In this document: positions 50,538 through 61,564 of the stretch, piece by piece
Numbering within the stretch: position 1 is the stretch's first letter
How the letters are laid out: every line of letters begins with the position of its first letter
Source: Xiphydria camelus
Taxonomy: Eukaryota > Arthropoda > Insecta > Hymenoptera > Xiphydriidae
Reading direction: 5' to 3'
DNA length: 64,000 bases
Assembly: GCA_963678675.1 (NCBI GenBank)
Contig: OY783191.1
Coordinates: 16,025,096-16,089,095 of the forward strand
Program-made: the position numbers and the translations under genes
The notes under the pieces: model-generated
Seen by the model: only the letters and a program-made list of their open reading frames with translations
Database searches by the model: none
What the model was told of the DNA's origin: nothing

Positions 50538-51769
50538 ACACATACGTTTGTTTACAAAGTGGAGTTTTTTTCAGAGTAATTGTATTTTTTGAAAATAAAA
50601 TGTGGTTTTCAAAGTTAATAAAATATTTCCATTCGCGAAACGATATCCCGCTCATGAAATAGAAATAATAGATGCTCGGCTGAGCAAGGGAATAATTTCG
50701 AACGTCTCCTGCAAACATGAAGCAGCGGTGAGTTTTCCACAACATGTCATGATATGAAAAGGATTTATTTACATTCATGGTATCGTTTGGGATAATTTTA
50801 TTAACCTTTCACCGTATTCCTCATGTTACAGCTTTTCGTGTCCTCCGGGGGAGTTGGTGCTCATCGTTGCAATTTCAGCATTTCACGGTGGATTGGATTA
50901 TTGCTCGGCTGAGCAAGGGAATAATTTCGAACGTCTCCTGCAAACATGAAGTAACGGTGAGTTTTCCACAACATGTCATGATATGAAAAGGATTTATTTA
51001 CATTCATGATATCGTTTGGGATAATTTTATTAACCTTTCACCGTATTCCTCATGTTACAGCTTTTCGTGTCCTCCGGGGGAGTTGGTGCTCGTTGTTGCA
51101 AAACACAAAGTCATTAACCATGGTCCTGGTTATCGATGCTTGCTGAAGTATTCAATCACGTTGGTTAGCAGATGGTAATATGAGTCGTATTGGTAAATAA
51201 ATACCTGCACTATATTCTTTTTCTGTATCAATACTATTTTATGTTTCATTTATTTCTATTTCATGAGCGGGATACCAATCGTCCTTCGTCTTTGGCACAT
51301 TTCTCCGTGGAGGCTGATGCACGTCGTCGAACTTTTCCATCATCCATGAAGAATTCATCACTTTCTCTCTAAGTCTACAAATAATTTTTGTACTATTATT
51401 ATCTTTATAAAGTATAAAGAAATTGAATGACTTCAAAACAATTCCTTTTTATTATTCCTCTCGATTTATCGTTACACTTACCCTACTCAAAAATCCTGAG
51501 AACTGCCTGGTCACTGTTATTTTTCACGTCGGTTCACTTGTCTCTACAACTCGTTAATTATTTTACATTTGTCCCAAGATTTATCACCCTTCCTTCATTA
51601 CTCTTTTTAACTGTATTTTTACTATTTATTAAAAAGCGCGTTCGACGGTCGAAATAAACGCGAAGGAAATCGTTTCACGAATGGAAATATTTTATTAACT
51701 TTGAAAACCACCTTTTATTTTCAAAAAATACAATTACTCTGAAAAATTCCACCTTGTAAACAAATTTTT
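50538..51769 (+). repeat. 229-bp tandem duplication with exon-like structure
   Basis: Unit 1 (50673-50901) and unit 2 (50902-51108) repeat CTCGGCTGAGCAAGGGAATA... CATGAAG, a GCG|GTGAGT donor, a short intron-like piece and a CTCATGTTACAG|CTTTTCG acceptor. Flanking this are inverted copies of the ATTCGCGAAACGAT module (50605, 51660). The exon-like parts encode FVSSGGVGAH, which I cannot assign. Confidence 0.6.
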
Positions 51770-52949
51770 GTATCAACCGCCATACTTTCTCGTCTGCTCA
51801 GTGCCTACGCACTAGGGAACTTCTGTCGCGACGATTGACGTCTGCCGACGATAGGCAGAGCCAATCGCTCGGCGTCCTTGCGTCTCCGACCAATAGCGTA
51901 CATACTATAGTCTACAAACTGCTATGCACCATATCGGCCTATGTCAACAACCCAGGAAAACACCCGGTATTGTGATTTATACATGTCAAAGATTACCTAA
52001 TTTAACATCCCCGTCTGTTACAATTTATTGAGAGCGAATAAAAGGAATATATTTTAATCATTTTTTAATCGATTGAAATATGATTTTAATCATTTTAAAT
52101 TGCATCTTTTAACGTTTTAATCGTATCCAATAAATTCTAATCAAAGATGTTTAACAGGGATACGAAATGATATGAAAACATTTCTTATTGAACATGGTCA
52201 CCTTATTTTATTACAATTTTATTTACAAACATTGTATTTAATGGGAATAATAATCATTCAATAACCATATCTTATTAAATAGTTATATATATATTTTTGT
52301 ATTTCTATTTATTCACCATTCTGACTTTAGTACAGTTTACAAAACATAGATGTCTTTACAAGTTATATCTCCCTCGCTGTGCTCTCCCAACTGCAGGTTG
52401 TCTATACCTACTTGCTTTCGCTGCCGCCTCTTCTTTGATCACTTCTCTCGCTAATTTTTCAAATTCCCTACTATAATCGCATCCTTCTGTTACGACATCC
52501 CCCTTTAACAGTTCTGTCATTGCGCTTCTAACATCGCTCGTTTCGCTTATGTTATATATACATATATAAATTGAACAAAGCAATTCTGAACGTTATTACT
52601 ATTTTCATAACTTTCATACAAAAAACAAATCCGTTCCTTCTTATTCCATGAAAAACAACTTATTAACTATTATCTTACTCAATATTACAGTCAATTATCA
52701 CAATAGAATTTCTGGCAGCTTTTCTTTTTTTTATAATTTATTCATTATCCACATAATAGTGATTCAAGGAAATAGAAGGAATGTTTAAATCTGAAGGGAG
52801 AGATTGATACGATTTTTGAATTAATAGAACTAGTGTGAGGAAGGAGACGGTCAGACGTAGGAAACGTAATTGATCTTAGAACAGCACGAATTAATAAAAC
52901 GAAAATGGACTATATTTTGAAATTGACAAAATGATATTATACATACACT

Positions 52950-53192
52950 CTAAGAAAAATCGGGTAAATGCTGCGAAGGGTTGCTGTGATACTCGAGAGA
53001 CAAGCGGATAGAGATTTCGACTGAGCCGTGGTAGAGCAAGGAAGCGACTGATCGTGTCGAGGGCAGAAAGGTCTGTTCCTCTCCTTGAACTTGGGGGAGG
53101 AAAAAGGAAAGTATAGCGAAAGAGAGTGGACGCGCTCGATCCAGGAATTTTTCGTAACGCTGAGGGGCTGTAGGCGACCCTCTACAGGTCAC
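52950..53192 (-). other. 80-codon arm ORF, left copy
   Basis: MTCRGSPTAPQRYEKFLDRA... ends HSNPSQHLPDFS. The right-arm copy (54541-54783, plus strand) differs at only about two residues. The family is not recognised. Conservation is explained by arm identity alone, so it is not evidence of coding. Confidence 0.3.
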
Positions 53193-54540
53193 CTTGGGGT
53201 AGCAGAGTCAGAGGCTGGTTTACAGTTCTGTTTTGAAAGTTGACGGCTCCAACTTTCGAGGAAACCTCGCAATACAATAATTCGCCGACGGTTTGCCGAA
53301 GGCCGGCCGACCGGCACCGTGGGGACGGAATGCTCGCGGTAGAACCATCGAAGTTTCACGAAACAAAATTAAATCGAATAATTCATCTAAAAATAGCAGG
53401 AAATGTCGCACTTTAATTGATACTGCTATATTTCGAATGTTGAGTTAGCTTTGCAAAGGGGAGAAATGACGGATTCTTACCGCTCAGTGTAGTACCTACA
53501 GTAGATGGGCTGAGAAAATCGACTTTGTTGTCACTTTTACTTTACAAGTGTCCGATTTCAATTTTTCTTTTTTTTTAATACTCAGAAAAATATGTAGAAC
53601 AAATGTTACATAAAGCCAAAGTGTGCTTTTTAATTTTTAGTAAAAATTTATTTTTTGTACGACTTTTTCTTTAAATATCTCGAAAACTATTGAGAAGTTA
53701 TCGAGACATGCTGCAGAAAAAATGCGTTTTTACTATTAAATCGTGTTAATGCATTCTTCACGCTCGATAACTGGCGTAAAACCGAAAAAATTGACAAGTT
53801 TTTGATTCCGATGATTGAAATATTTCATTACCTTTAAAACAAAAAAAGAACCATCGAAAAATATCAATTTTTAGAAAAGTTAGAGGCATTTGGTTACGAA
53901 AGCGCGCGGGCGCTACGGCGCGTATTTATATACAAAATGCAAAATCTCGAGAACTATATTCATCGTAATAAAATGAGATAAAAACCAATCGTTTCGTATT
54001 GAAAATCTCTAAATTTTTTCCGCGGCATGTCTCGATAACTTCTCAATAGTTTTCGAGATATTTGAAAAAGCCGTACAAAAAATAAATTTTTATTAAAAAT
54101 TAAAAAGCACACTTTGGCTTTATATAACATTTGTTCTACATATTTTTCTAAGTATTTTTAAAAAAGAAAATTTGAAATCGGACACTTGTAAAGTAAAAGT
54201 GACAACAAAGTCGATCTTCTCAGCCCATCTACTGTCGGTACTACACTGAGCGGTAAGAATCCGTCATTTCTCCCCTTTGCAAAGCTGACTCAACATTCGA
54301 AATATAGCAGTATCAATTAAAGTGCGACATTTCCTGCTATTTTTAGGTAAATTATTCGATTTGATTTTGTTTCATGAAACTTCGATGGTTCTACCGTGAG
54401 CATTCCGTCCCTACGGCGCCGGTCGGCCAGCCTTCGACAAACCGTCGGCGAATTATTGTATTGCGAGGTTTCCTCGAAAGTTGGAGCCGTCAACTTTCAA
54501 AACAGAACTGTAAACCAGCCTCTGACTCTGCTACCCCAAG

Positions 54541-54783
54541 GTGACCTGTGGAGGGTCGCCTACAGCCCCTCAGCGTTACGAAAAATTCCTGGATCGAGCG
54601 CGTCCACTCTCTTTCGCTGTACTTTCCTTTTTCCTCCCCCAAGTTCAAGGAGAGGAACAGACCTTTCTGCCCTCGACACGATCAGTCGCTTCCTTGCTTT
54701 ACCACGGTTCAGTCGAAATCTCTATCCGCTTGTCTCTCGAGTATCACAGCAACCCTTCGCAGCATTTACCCGATTTTTCTTAG
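54541..54783 (+). other. 80-codon arm ORF, right copy
   Basis: Inverse partner of the left-arm ORF, differing at R4G and I/V near residue 27. Unknown protein; probably fortuitous. Confidence 0.3.
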
Positions 54784-55327
54784 AGTGTATGTATAATATC
54801 ATTTTGTCAATTTAAAAATACGGTCCATTTTCGTTTTATTAATTCGTGCTGTTCTAAGATCAATTACGTTTCCTACGTCTGACCAGCTCCTTCCTCACAC
54901 TAGTTCCATTAATTCAAATCGTATCAATCTCTCCCTTCAGATTTAAACATTCCTTCTATTTCCTTGAATCACTATTATGTGGATAATGAAAAAATTATAA
55001 AAAAAAAAGAAAAGCTGCCAGAAATTCTATTGTGATAATTGACTGTAATATTGAGTAAGATAATAGTTAATAAGTTGTTTTTCATGGAATAAGAAGGAAT
55101 GGATTTGTTTATCGTATGAAAATTATGAAAATAGTAATAACGTTCAGAATTGCTTTATTCAATTTATATATGTATATATAACATAAGCGAAACAAGCGAT
55201 GTTAGAAGCGCAATGACAGAACTGTTAAAGGGGGATATCGTAACAGAACGATGCGACTATAGTAGGGAATTTGAAAGATTAGCGAGAGAAGTAATCAAAG
55301 AAGAGGCGGCAGCGAAAGCAAGTAGGT

Positions 55328-55710
55328 ATTGGGACCGTGCAACTGCTTGGAGGGGATACGGCAAACGATCGTGCGCAACTAGTGGTGAAGGCTTGAAGTT
55401 ATACCAGCCACTACCGCTGCCGGGTTAAAGTACATTACGGTATGTCCCACTCTGTACCTATATGGCAGTCAACGTGTCTAAAGGTGAATAAACCGGCCCT
55501 AAATGTTATACTTACTGTTTATTGCAATTCTATACATATAAATAATGGCTATAAAATACACCTGATGAAAAACATTAATATTGTTGTTCACTAATTGGTT
55601 TTGCCGAGGATTTCTATATTTTTATCGTATTTGGTACTGTATAAAAGTGCAGGATTTTTCGCCGACTACTGCCACCAGGTGTCACTGTACGGGTGCTGCA
55701 CGGTCCCAAT
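55328..55710. repeat. ATTGGGACCGTGCAAC-ended element, copy 2
   Basis: Same blocks as 21187-21704 but without the hairpin insert and with a 22-bp extra piece (ACGGTATGTCCCACTCTG). Its right end GGTCCCAAT supplies the octamer used by the next two insertions. Confidence 0.75.
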
Positions 55711-55932
55711 CACGGATATATATATTATACACAGGATAGCCGATAGGGCGATTGGCGGCGTACCAAGTTGACCGTCGCGCATGATCGCTATGTTAAGTTT
55801 TTATAGACTCTGTGACGTCAGTGTTGAACGCTCAATTCTGTCGAATTGTTGTCATCATAGTGTTGATATTGTGACTAGTAAAGTGAATAAGTACAGAAAA
55901 ACAATTCAGGTAACAATTACAGGTTGTTAAAA

Positions 55933-56640
55933 ATGGGACGATGCTGTTTTTGCCATGCTCTGACAACTAAAAAAGTGGTCTCACATTTCATAGGTAAGTA
56001 CTGTCCACTTACAAAATATATTTTTATGGTTATGGCATATAATGGCAATTTAATTTATATTTATATTTATCAATTAGGTTTCTCAACGATCCGAAAAAAT
56101 ACCAAGAATTGATAAAAATATCCCACTAATTGACTGGAAACCCACTAGAACTGATGTACTGTGTTCAAAACATTTTAAAAAAGATTGCTTTGACAAAACT
56201 GGAAGCTATGTGTGATTAAATTTTGATGCAATTCCGACAGTGTTTAACGACCCTCAATCGCTTTGTGTGTATTGTAAACGAGGAAAATGTTATAAAAACG
56301 GGATTTCATTTTTTCGGTACGTAATAATATTATATATAATGAAAAACTTAATCATTTCCGCAATCGATAGAACACTTTATGTACTTTCATTTACATTCTA
56401 ACTTTGAGTGACATTGCCACCAAGTTTATCTAATTTGTATGAAAAATTTTTTGTTTCCCCTAGATTTCCTGTTGAGGAACCTGAAATGTTTCAACGTTGG
56501 TGCCACAATATGGGCAAAGAGAATTAAGAACCAAGAGAGGATAGCTATCTATGTTCACAACACTTTGAACCCTCATGTTTCAAAAAAAATCAGGGGAAAT
56601 ATTTCAAACTAAAAAAAGGGAGTGTACCAACGATGAATCC
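55933..56640 (+). pseudogene. double-THAP protein, several stops
   Basis: First THAP: MGRCCFCHALTTKKVVSHFI, intron, FLNDPKKYQEL... LCSKHFKKDCF... AIPTVF. Second THAP: CVYCKRGKCYKNGISFFR, intron, FPVEEPEMFQRWCHNMGKEN, LCSQHFEPSCFKK, SVPTMN. Each finger is split by an intron at the corresponding place (before F-L/P of the second half), so the pair arose by duplication of a two-exon unit. Stops occur after SH (first), at SYV* and at KEN*. Further exons to about 56950 are weak. Confidence 0.75.
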
Positions 56641-57450
56641 TTTGAAAATATTCAAGGTAAAATTTTTTCAGTATAAATATTAATAATGGTTTATCCACGC
56701 AAGGTTATAACCTTGATTGATTTTTTTTGTTCAGATCCTAGATCCTTATCACCACAATCATTGAACAACGCTGTTTTGATGCAAATACACAGTGATAATA
56801 AAATTGTGGATATTTTGATCAACATTCTACCAATCAAGTATCAGTGAATCCCAATGATGATTTATAAAAAACAAATGTATCAACTAATTGCTCCAATGAT
56901 CAAGAGGAAATGTTGAATAATCTATTGACGCACAACACTGCTGTAATCGAAGAAAATGATTACCATTATTTGCACTGAAAAAAATAAAATTTTACCACAG
57001 CAAGGAGTTGAAAAAATTGAGAGTAACTGTCACTGTGAGCATGTCCGAATGATATAAAAAAAATCGGTAACCATCCAATTTATTTTTCTATTTTTTTTGC
57101 AAAAAATATAATAAAAGAAAAAATGTCATCGTGAAAATTGATTTTTTGAGGTTAAAATACGGTACCGGGGTTAGTATTTCTTTATATAGGGGTGATCAAT
57201 TTAATTGGGAAACCAATGCAATTTATTTCCATTCATTCGAACACGTCTTTTTATATTTATTTATTTATTTTCATACGACAGAATGGATATACGCGACCCT
57301 CGTGCGCGCTCGACAATTGTCACATACACGCTCGCGTGTGTCGGTGAGTGAACATTCGCGCAGGCGCGGTCTAACTTTACTTAACATGGCCGCCCATCAA
57401 TTTCGTACGCGCAGCTCTATGGTGAGAGCATAGGCATCGGCTATCCAGTG

Positions 57451-57729
57451 TACCGTATGTCCGCGATCATTTGAACCATAGGAAAATTGCGAGTTTTGCA
57501 TGAGCACCCCTTTGGGTCTCCTTGTCCAATAGAATCACCGGAGAAGCGTGAATGCGCATGCGTAGTCATCCGCGAGTGTGGCGTCGTCAGCAAGTTCAGA
57601 TCGGTTATCGAAATAATCGATAGCGCATTCACGCTTCTCCGGTGATTCTATTGGACGAGGAGTCCCAAAGGGGTGCTCATGCAAAACTCGCAATTTTCCT
57701 ATGGTTCAAATGATCGCGGACATACGGTA
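57451..57729. repeat. TACCGTATGTCC-family MITE in the P-like TIR
   Basis: TACCGTATGTCCGCGATCAT and ATGATCGCGGACATACGGTA ends. The right arm lost about 40 bp compared with the intact copy at 62768. It is inserted at a TA inside the right terminal repeat of the P-like element. Confidence 0.85.
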
Positions 57730-57753
57730 TAATATATAATCCGTGGTCCCAAT

Positions 57754-59095
57754 CAGCCCCCTGCAACTCTGCGTTTCGCAGGGCCACACCGTTGTCGCCA
57801 ACCGCGTGGTGGCGCAGTGTCGCTGGCCCGGCTGAAAGCGGGCGAATGAGGTGTGAATGGAGGGACTTGAGTGCAATGAAGCATTATTCCATTTTGTAAT
57901 AAATATGTAGGGATAAGGAATTTTATGAAGTAATAGAAATAGTCCAGTAAATGTTCGAACGAATTTTATGAGCCAGCGCAGCCAACAGCCAGCAGCCAGC
58001 AGCAGCCAACACAGGGCCAGCGTGTAGGGCGCCACGTAGCGGATTAGTACGACTGGCGACTGTCGCGTCTGCATCCAGACTTGACCTAAAATCCCCATAA
58101 CTTTTTGAAATTACTAGATTTTTGGCGGCGCATTCAAACACTTTGTATTAACCTCTAATTATTGTCATTTTATTAAGCAAGTAAGGTATAGATGGATTGT
58201 AATAGAGGGAAAGAACGAGAACGTCGAAGACTGCGTGATAAGTTAAATAAGTCGCAGGCCACCGTGGTTTCTATTCGCAAGATTATAAACAACTTTATTG
58301 CGTGATGGACAGGGGATCTGAGTCGCAAGCCGCTGCGAACTCTCCGTTTGTAAATATAATATCCCCTTTCGCGGACCGATAGGTCGTAGTTAATTTAGCT
58401 AGCAAGAACAGTTCTCCTTTCTTTGAGTCACGTAGGCGTGCGCGCATAAGATTTGTCATCGATACGCGCTTCGGATTGCGGGAGTTCGTGCGCGGTAGAC
58501 CCACGGTCGATGAGGGCATGTTTTCTTCCGAGTGCGTGGGATTGTGCGCGCCAGAGTCAAGGTCGATGCGTACTTTCTTCGCACGTGGACGCGTGGAGCG
58601 TGGATTAGATCATTGTGCGTAGACGGAGAAAGTGGGAGTAGAGTCCTTGACTACGACTAGCGTCGAGTATCAGATTGGTTCCCCACATTAGCGCTGAGTA
58701 TTTGATTGGTTCCCCACATTAGCGCTGAGTATTTGATTGGTTCCCCGTTGTTACCGAGAGGCGGGGACTTTTGATTTAAAAGGATGCACTTTGCCGCTCG
58801 AGGTGCACTCAGATACCGATTTATAACGACAAATTATATTCCAACTATGTGTTAAAATATAATTCATTGGTGATCACCTAATTCTTGTATTAAGAGTTTT
58901 CATTTCTCCACCTGCAATAAAACTCTTCATCTCCCGATCCCGCTCTTTTCGAGCAGAGTGGTTCAGCACTCCACGGGCACGGACCTGCCCCCTATAAACG
59001 GACCAAGAAGACCAGCCCGGCACGCAACACGACAAAGCGTGGTCAAAGATATCTAATGGGAATATATATATACGTGTAAGTGTTGCAGGGGGCTG
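57754..59095. mobile_element. CAGCCCCCTGCAAC-ended element (hAT/P-like), split by LTR
   Basis: CAGCCCCCTGCAAC and GTTGCAGGGGGCTG bound the element and GTCCCAAT flanks it on both sides (57746-57753, 59096-59103). Without the solo LTR it is 369 bp, non-coding, with a CAGCCAGCAGCCAGCAGC-type microsatellite near 57978. Confidence 0.8.
58061..59029 (+). mobile_element. solo LTR, copy 2 (969 bp)
   Basis: Same LTR family as 49602-50537, same orientation, flanked by CGAC on both sides (58057-58060, 59030-59033). The 33-bp length difference is a tandem duplication of ATTGGTTCCCCACATTAGCG. Different duplications show two independent insertions, not the two LTRs of one element. Confidence 0.9.
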
Positions 59096-59629
59096 GTCCC
59101 AATAGACAACCTGCAGTAGGGAGAGCACAGCGAGGGCGATATAACTTGTAGACATCTATGTTTTGTAAGCTGTACTAAAGTCAGAATGGTGAATAAATAG
59201 AAATACAAAAAAATATATATATATAACTATTTAATAAGATATGATGTATTGAATGATTATTATCCCCATTAAGTATAGTTTGTAAATAAAATTGTAATAA
59301 AATAAGGTGACCATGTTCAATAAGAAATGTTTTCATATCATTTCGTATCCCTGTTAAACATCTCTGATTAGAATTTATTGGAAACGATTAAAACGTTAAA
59401 AAATGCAATTTAAAATGACTAAAATCATATTTCAATCGATTAAAAAACGATTGAAATATATTCCTTTTATTCGTTCTCAATAAATTGTAACAGACGGGGA
59501 TGTTACATTAGGTAATCTTTGACATGTATAAATCACAATATGTGGTATTAAAATTATTATTTAAATAATATTTAAAAAACACAGTAAAGTGTTTACAATA
59601 TAGAGTATCAGAGTACGTGTTAAATTACA

Positions 59630-59905
59630 TGTAAAATGACGTGTAAAAGCACATGTAAAATCACGTGTAAAAGCACGTGTAAAATCACGTGTAAAATCAC
59701 GTGTAAAAGCACGTGTAAAATCACGTGTAAAAGCACATGTGAAAGTTTTCGATTTTTACATACGATTTTACACGTGCTTTTACGTGTGCTTTTACATGTG
59801 CCTTTACATGTGCTTTTACACGTGCTTTTACATGTGCTTTTACGTTTGCTTTTACGTGTGCTTTTACATGTGTTTTTACATGTGCTTTTACACGTGCACT
59901 TTTTC
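59630..59905. repeat. 12-bp minisatellite hairpin, right arm
   Basis: GTGTAAAATCAC/GTGTAAAAGCAC units then, past GTTTTCGATTTTTACATACG, inverted ACATGTGCTTTT units. Inverse image of 49090-49330 with different unit numbers. Its outer edge GTGCACTTTTTCAGTAGGG matches the left arm at 49078. Confidence 0.9.
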
Positions 59906-59976
59906 AGTAGGGTCGTCATCCGACGTCAGAACTGACCTTCAAAAAACGTCATTTCGATGTTGATGTGCTACCTGGG

Positions 59977-60419
59977 TTGGTTCACAAATTCGATGCCTGC
60001 GGCGAGGCAAACCATTAATATTACCGTCGCCTTCATTATTTAAAAATAAATCTGCGAAGAACCCATCCATTTCTTATAGGTTATAGGACCAGTTCCACAA
60101 CTCGTGCTTAACTCTTATACGGAGCTTAAGTCATCCGTTCAACCAATAAGCGTCCGAGAACGGGGATTTAAACCGAGTTTATCTAGATAAGCCCGAGTTG
60201 TGAAACTGGCCCATAGACGTTTACATACATACGATTCAAACATAACCGCATGCATCATAAGTTCATATGGTTATACTGCGCGGCGCTGCGCAAATAAATC
60301 GTGGTAGGGGACACTAATTTTAACTTTAACCGAGCGGCCAAATTAACTAACTGGCAGTTAACGGATAAAGAACCGGTCCTTACTTTCCTGTGTATAAAGG
60401 CACACTTTGTAACGTATTT
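59977..60419. other. spacer with one ISL2EU-type MITE
   Basis: 60085-60212 is a 128-bp MITE: AGGACCAGTTCCACAACTCG and CGAGTTGTGAAACTGGCCC with AT on both flanks. The rest (59980-60080, 60215-60419) is unassigned. Confidence 0.6.
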
Positions 60420-60910
60420 AGGGCCAGTTCCACAATTCGGGCTTATCTAGATAAACTCGGTTTAAATCCTCATTCTCGGGCGCTCATTGGTTGAACGGAT
60501 GATTTAAACTCCGTTTAAGATTTAAGCCCGAATAGACTGCCTAAGTCTTGACGTCACACGAAGGGGCGGAGCTTACAAACCTTTCCAAACAAATCGGTTT
60601 TACGTGCAAATTGTCCATAAGAGAGTTTTCTTTTCAAGTGTATCGTTAATTTTGACGTAAATAAGGGTTATGAGCTATATATTTTGGTAAAGTTTGGTCA
60701 AACCTAGGATATCCCCAAATATTTTAAAATAGGTAAGCTGTATAATATATTTTGTGCTCCTGTTAGATATGTTAGGTTATGAGGTTATATCAATGTTTTG
60801 TTTTCATGAACTTTTATAATTTTTGAAAACTACTATTTTCTCAGGAGTGTTTTTAAATGTTTTTTTATTATTATTTTCTAGGTTGAACGGTTTAATGGGC
60901 ATTTATAACC

Positions 60911-61027
60911 ATGGTAATGTGTTTTGTGCCTGATTGTAAACACTACAGTGACCGAAATCTTTGTACATTTTTCACGTTCCCTGCTGACTTACAAGAGGGA
61001 AGGAAATGGATTAACATGATAATGTAA
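60911..61027 (+). pseudogene. THAP first exon, left arm copy
   Basis: MVMCFVPDCKHYSDRNLCTF then FTFPADLQEGRKWINMIM: the C-x4-C start, FP and KW positions of a THAP finger, cut before the C-x2-H pair. The inverse copy lies at about 61578-61694. Confidence 0.6.
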
Positions 61028-61040
61028 TATTATTGAATAC

Positions 61041-61564
61041 TCCCAGATAGAAAAGTCTGCCACAGGATTAGTGCAGTATCGTCAATATACGGCCAAAGTT
61101 GATGCAGACCTTGTCGAAGCACGTCTTGTCGGTAGAACGTGATATTCCTACCGTGGCATTGTACCGCAATTCTAAACATTTTTAATTCCGGCATATTGGA
61201 GGTAAAATACATGTATACTGTCAGTACAGGAAGACGATATATAAGGGGGATAGTTTCAAAGTGTATGATCTCCATGCTTCGTAAGCTAACGATATATAAG
61301 GGGTAGTAGTTCGTAGGCTTACGAAACATGGAGATCGTACACTTTGAAACTATACCCCTCATATATCGTCTTCCTGTACTCTAACAATATACATGTATTT
61401 TACCTCCAATATGCCAGAATTAAAAATCTCTAAAATTGCGGTACAATGCCATGGTAGGAATATCACGTTCTGCCGACAAGACGTGCTTCGACAAGGTCTG
61501 CATCAACTTTGGCGGTATATTAGCAGTACTGCACTAATCCTGTGGCAGACTTTTCTATCTGGGA
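61041..61564. repeat. CCCAGATAGAAAA palindrome at the dyad
   Basis: TCCCAGATAGAAAAGTCTGC and GCAGACTTTTCTATCTGGGA are perfect 20-bp inverted ends. The inner stem GAAACTATCCCCC-like / TAAGGGGATAGTTTC marks the loop at about 61245-61370. Same family as the core at 29930-30900. Confidence 0.8.

Larger units (their letters stand above)
49404..51967. mobile_element. CCGGGTGTTTTCCTGGG-ended element with ~200-bp arms
   Basis: TACCGGGTGTTTTCCTGGGT and its inverse. Removing it with one TA rejoins CACATA|TTGTGATTTATAC exactly as in the right arm of the host foldback (59545). The arms (49404-49600, 51770-51967) contain GCTATTGGTCGGAGACGC. The interior holds a solo LTR and a tandem duplication with splice sites. 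Confidence 0.85.
52405..55326. repeat. 2.9-kb palindrome with ~1.3-kb arms
   Basis: TACCTACTTGCTTTCGCTGC and GCAGCGAAAGCAAGTAGG ends are inverted, and the arms remain highly similar to about 53750/54010. TA flanks and the restored GTCTATTGGGACC fit a TA duplication. The centre (53480-54240) contains foldback sequence related to 14218-15593. Each arm encodes the same ORFs: a KGDVVTEGCDYSREFEKLAR peptide and an 80-codon GSPTAPQRYEKFLDRARPLS peptide. Confidence 0.82.
55711..57745 (+). mobile_element. P-like element with two THAP domains
   Basis: Ends CACGGATATATATATTATAC and GTATAATATATAATCCGTG (interrupted by a MITE at its inner side) are flanked by an 8-bp duplication GTCCCAAT (55703-55710, 57746-57753). 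An 8-bp duplication, CA-starting ends and a THAP DNA-binding region fit the P superfamily. The TIR continues CACAGGATAGCCGAT on both sides of the MITE. The GTPase/catalytic part is missing. Confidence 0.75.
48827..59976. mobile_element. 11.15-kb CCCAGGTAGC-ended foldback element
   Basis: CCCAGGTAGCACA at the left and TGTGCTACCTGGG at the right, with TTG on both flanks. Its own sequence is an inverted repeat: the left arm 48827-49403 plus 51968-52404 against the right arm 59104-59976, sharing a 12-bp minisatellite, TTATACATGTCAAAGATTAC and GCTCTCCCWACTGCAGGTTG. Nested inside are the ACCGGGTG element, two solo LTRs, a 2.9-kb palindrome, a double-THAP element and a CAGCCCCC element. No transposase was recognised. 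The ends resemble those of the 43691-48596 element. Confidence 0.7.

Noticed and set aside
50810..51100. FVSSGGVGAH peptide as the missing Cep170 FHA exon
   Set aside because: The resemblance to WFLVSSGGTRH is short, the strand is opposite to Cep170 and the rest of the FHA domain is absent.
49602..59029. The two LTR copies as one 9.4-kb LTR retrotransposon
   Set aside because: Each copy has its own different 4-bp duplication and the interval contains unrelated elements.
49090..59905. Regular short repeats as a CRISPR array
   Set aside because: The genome is eukaryotic and the 12-bp units have no unique spacers.
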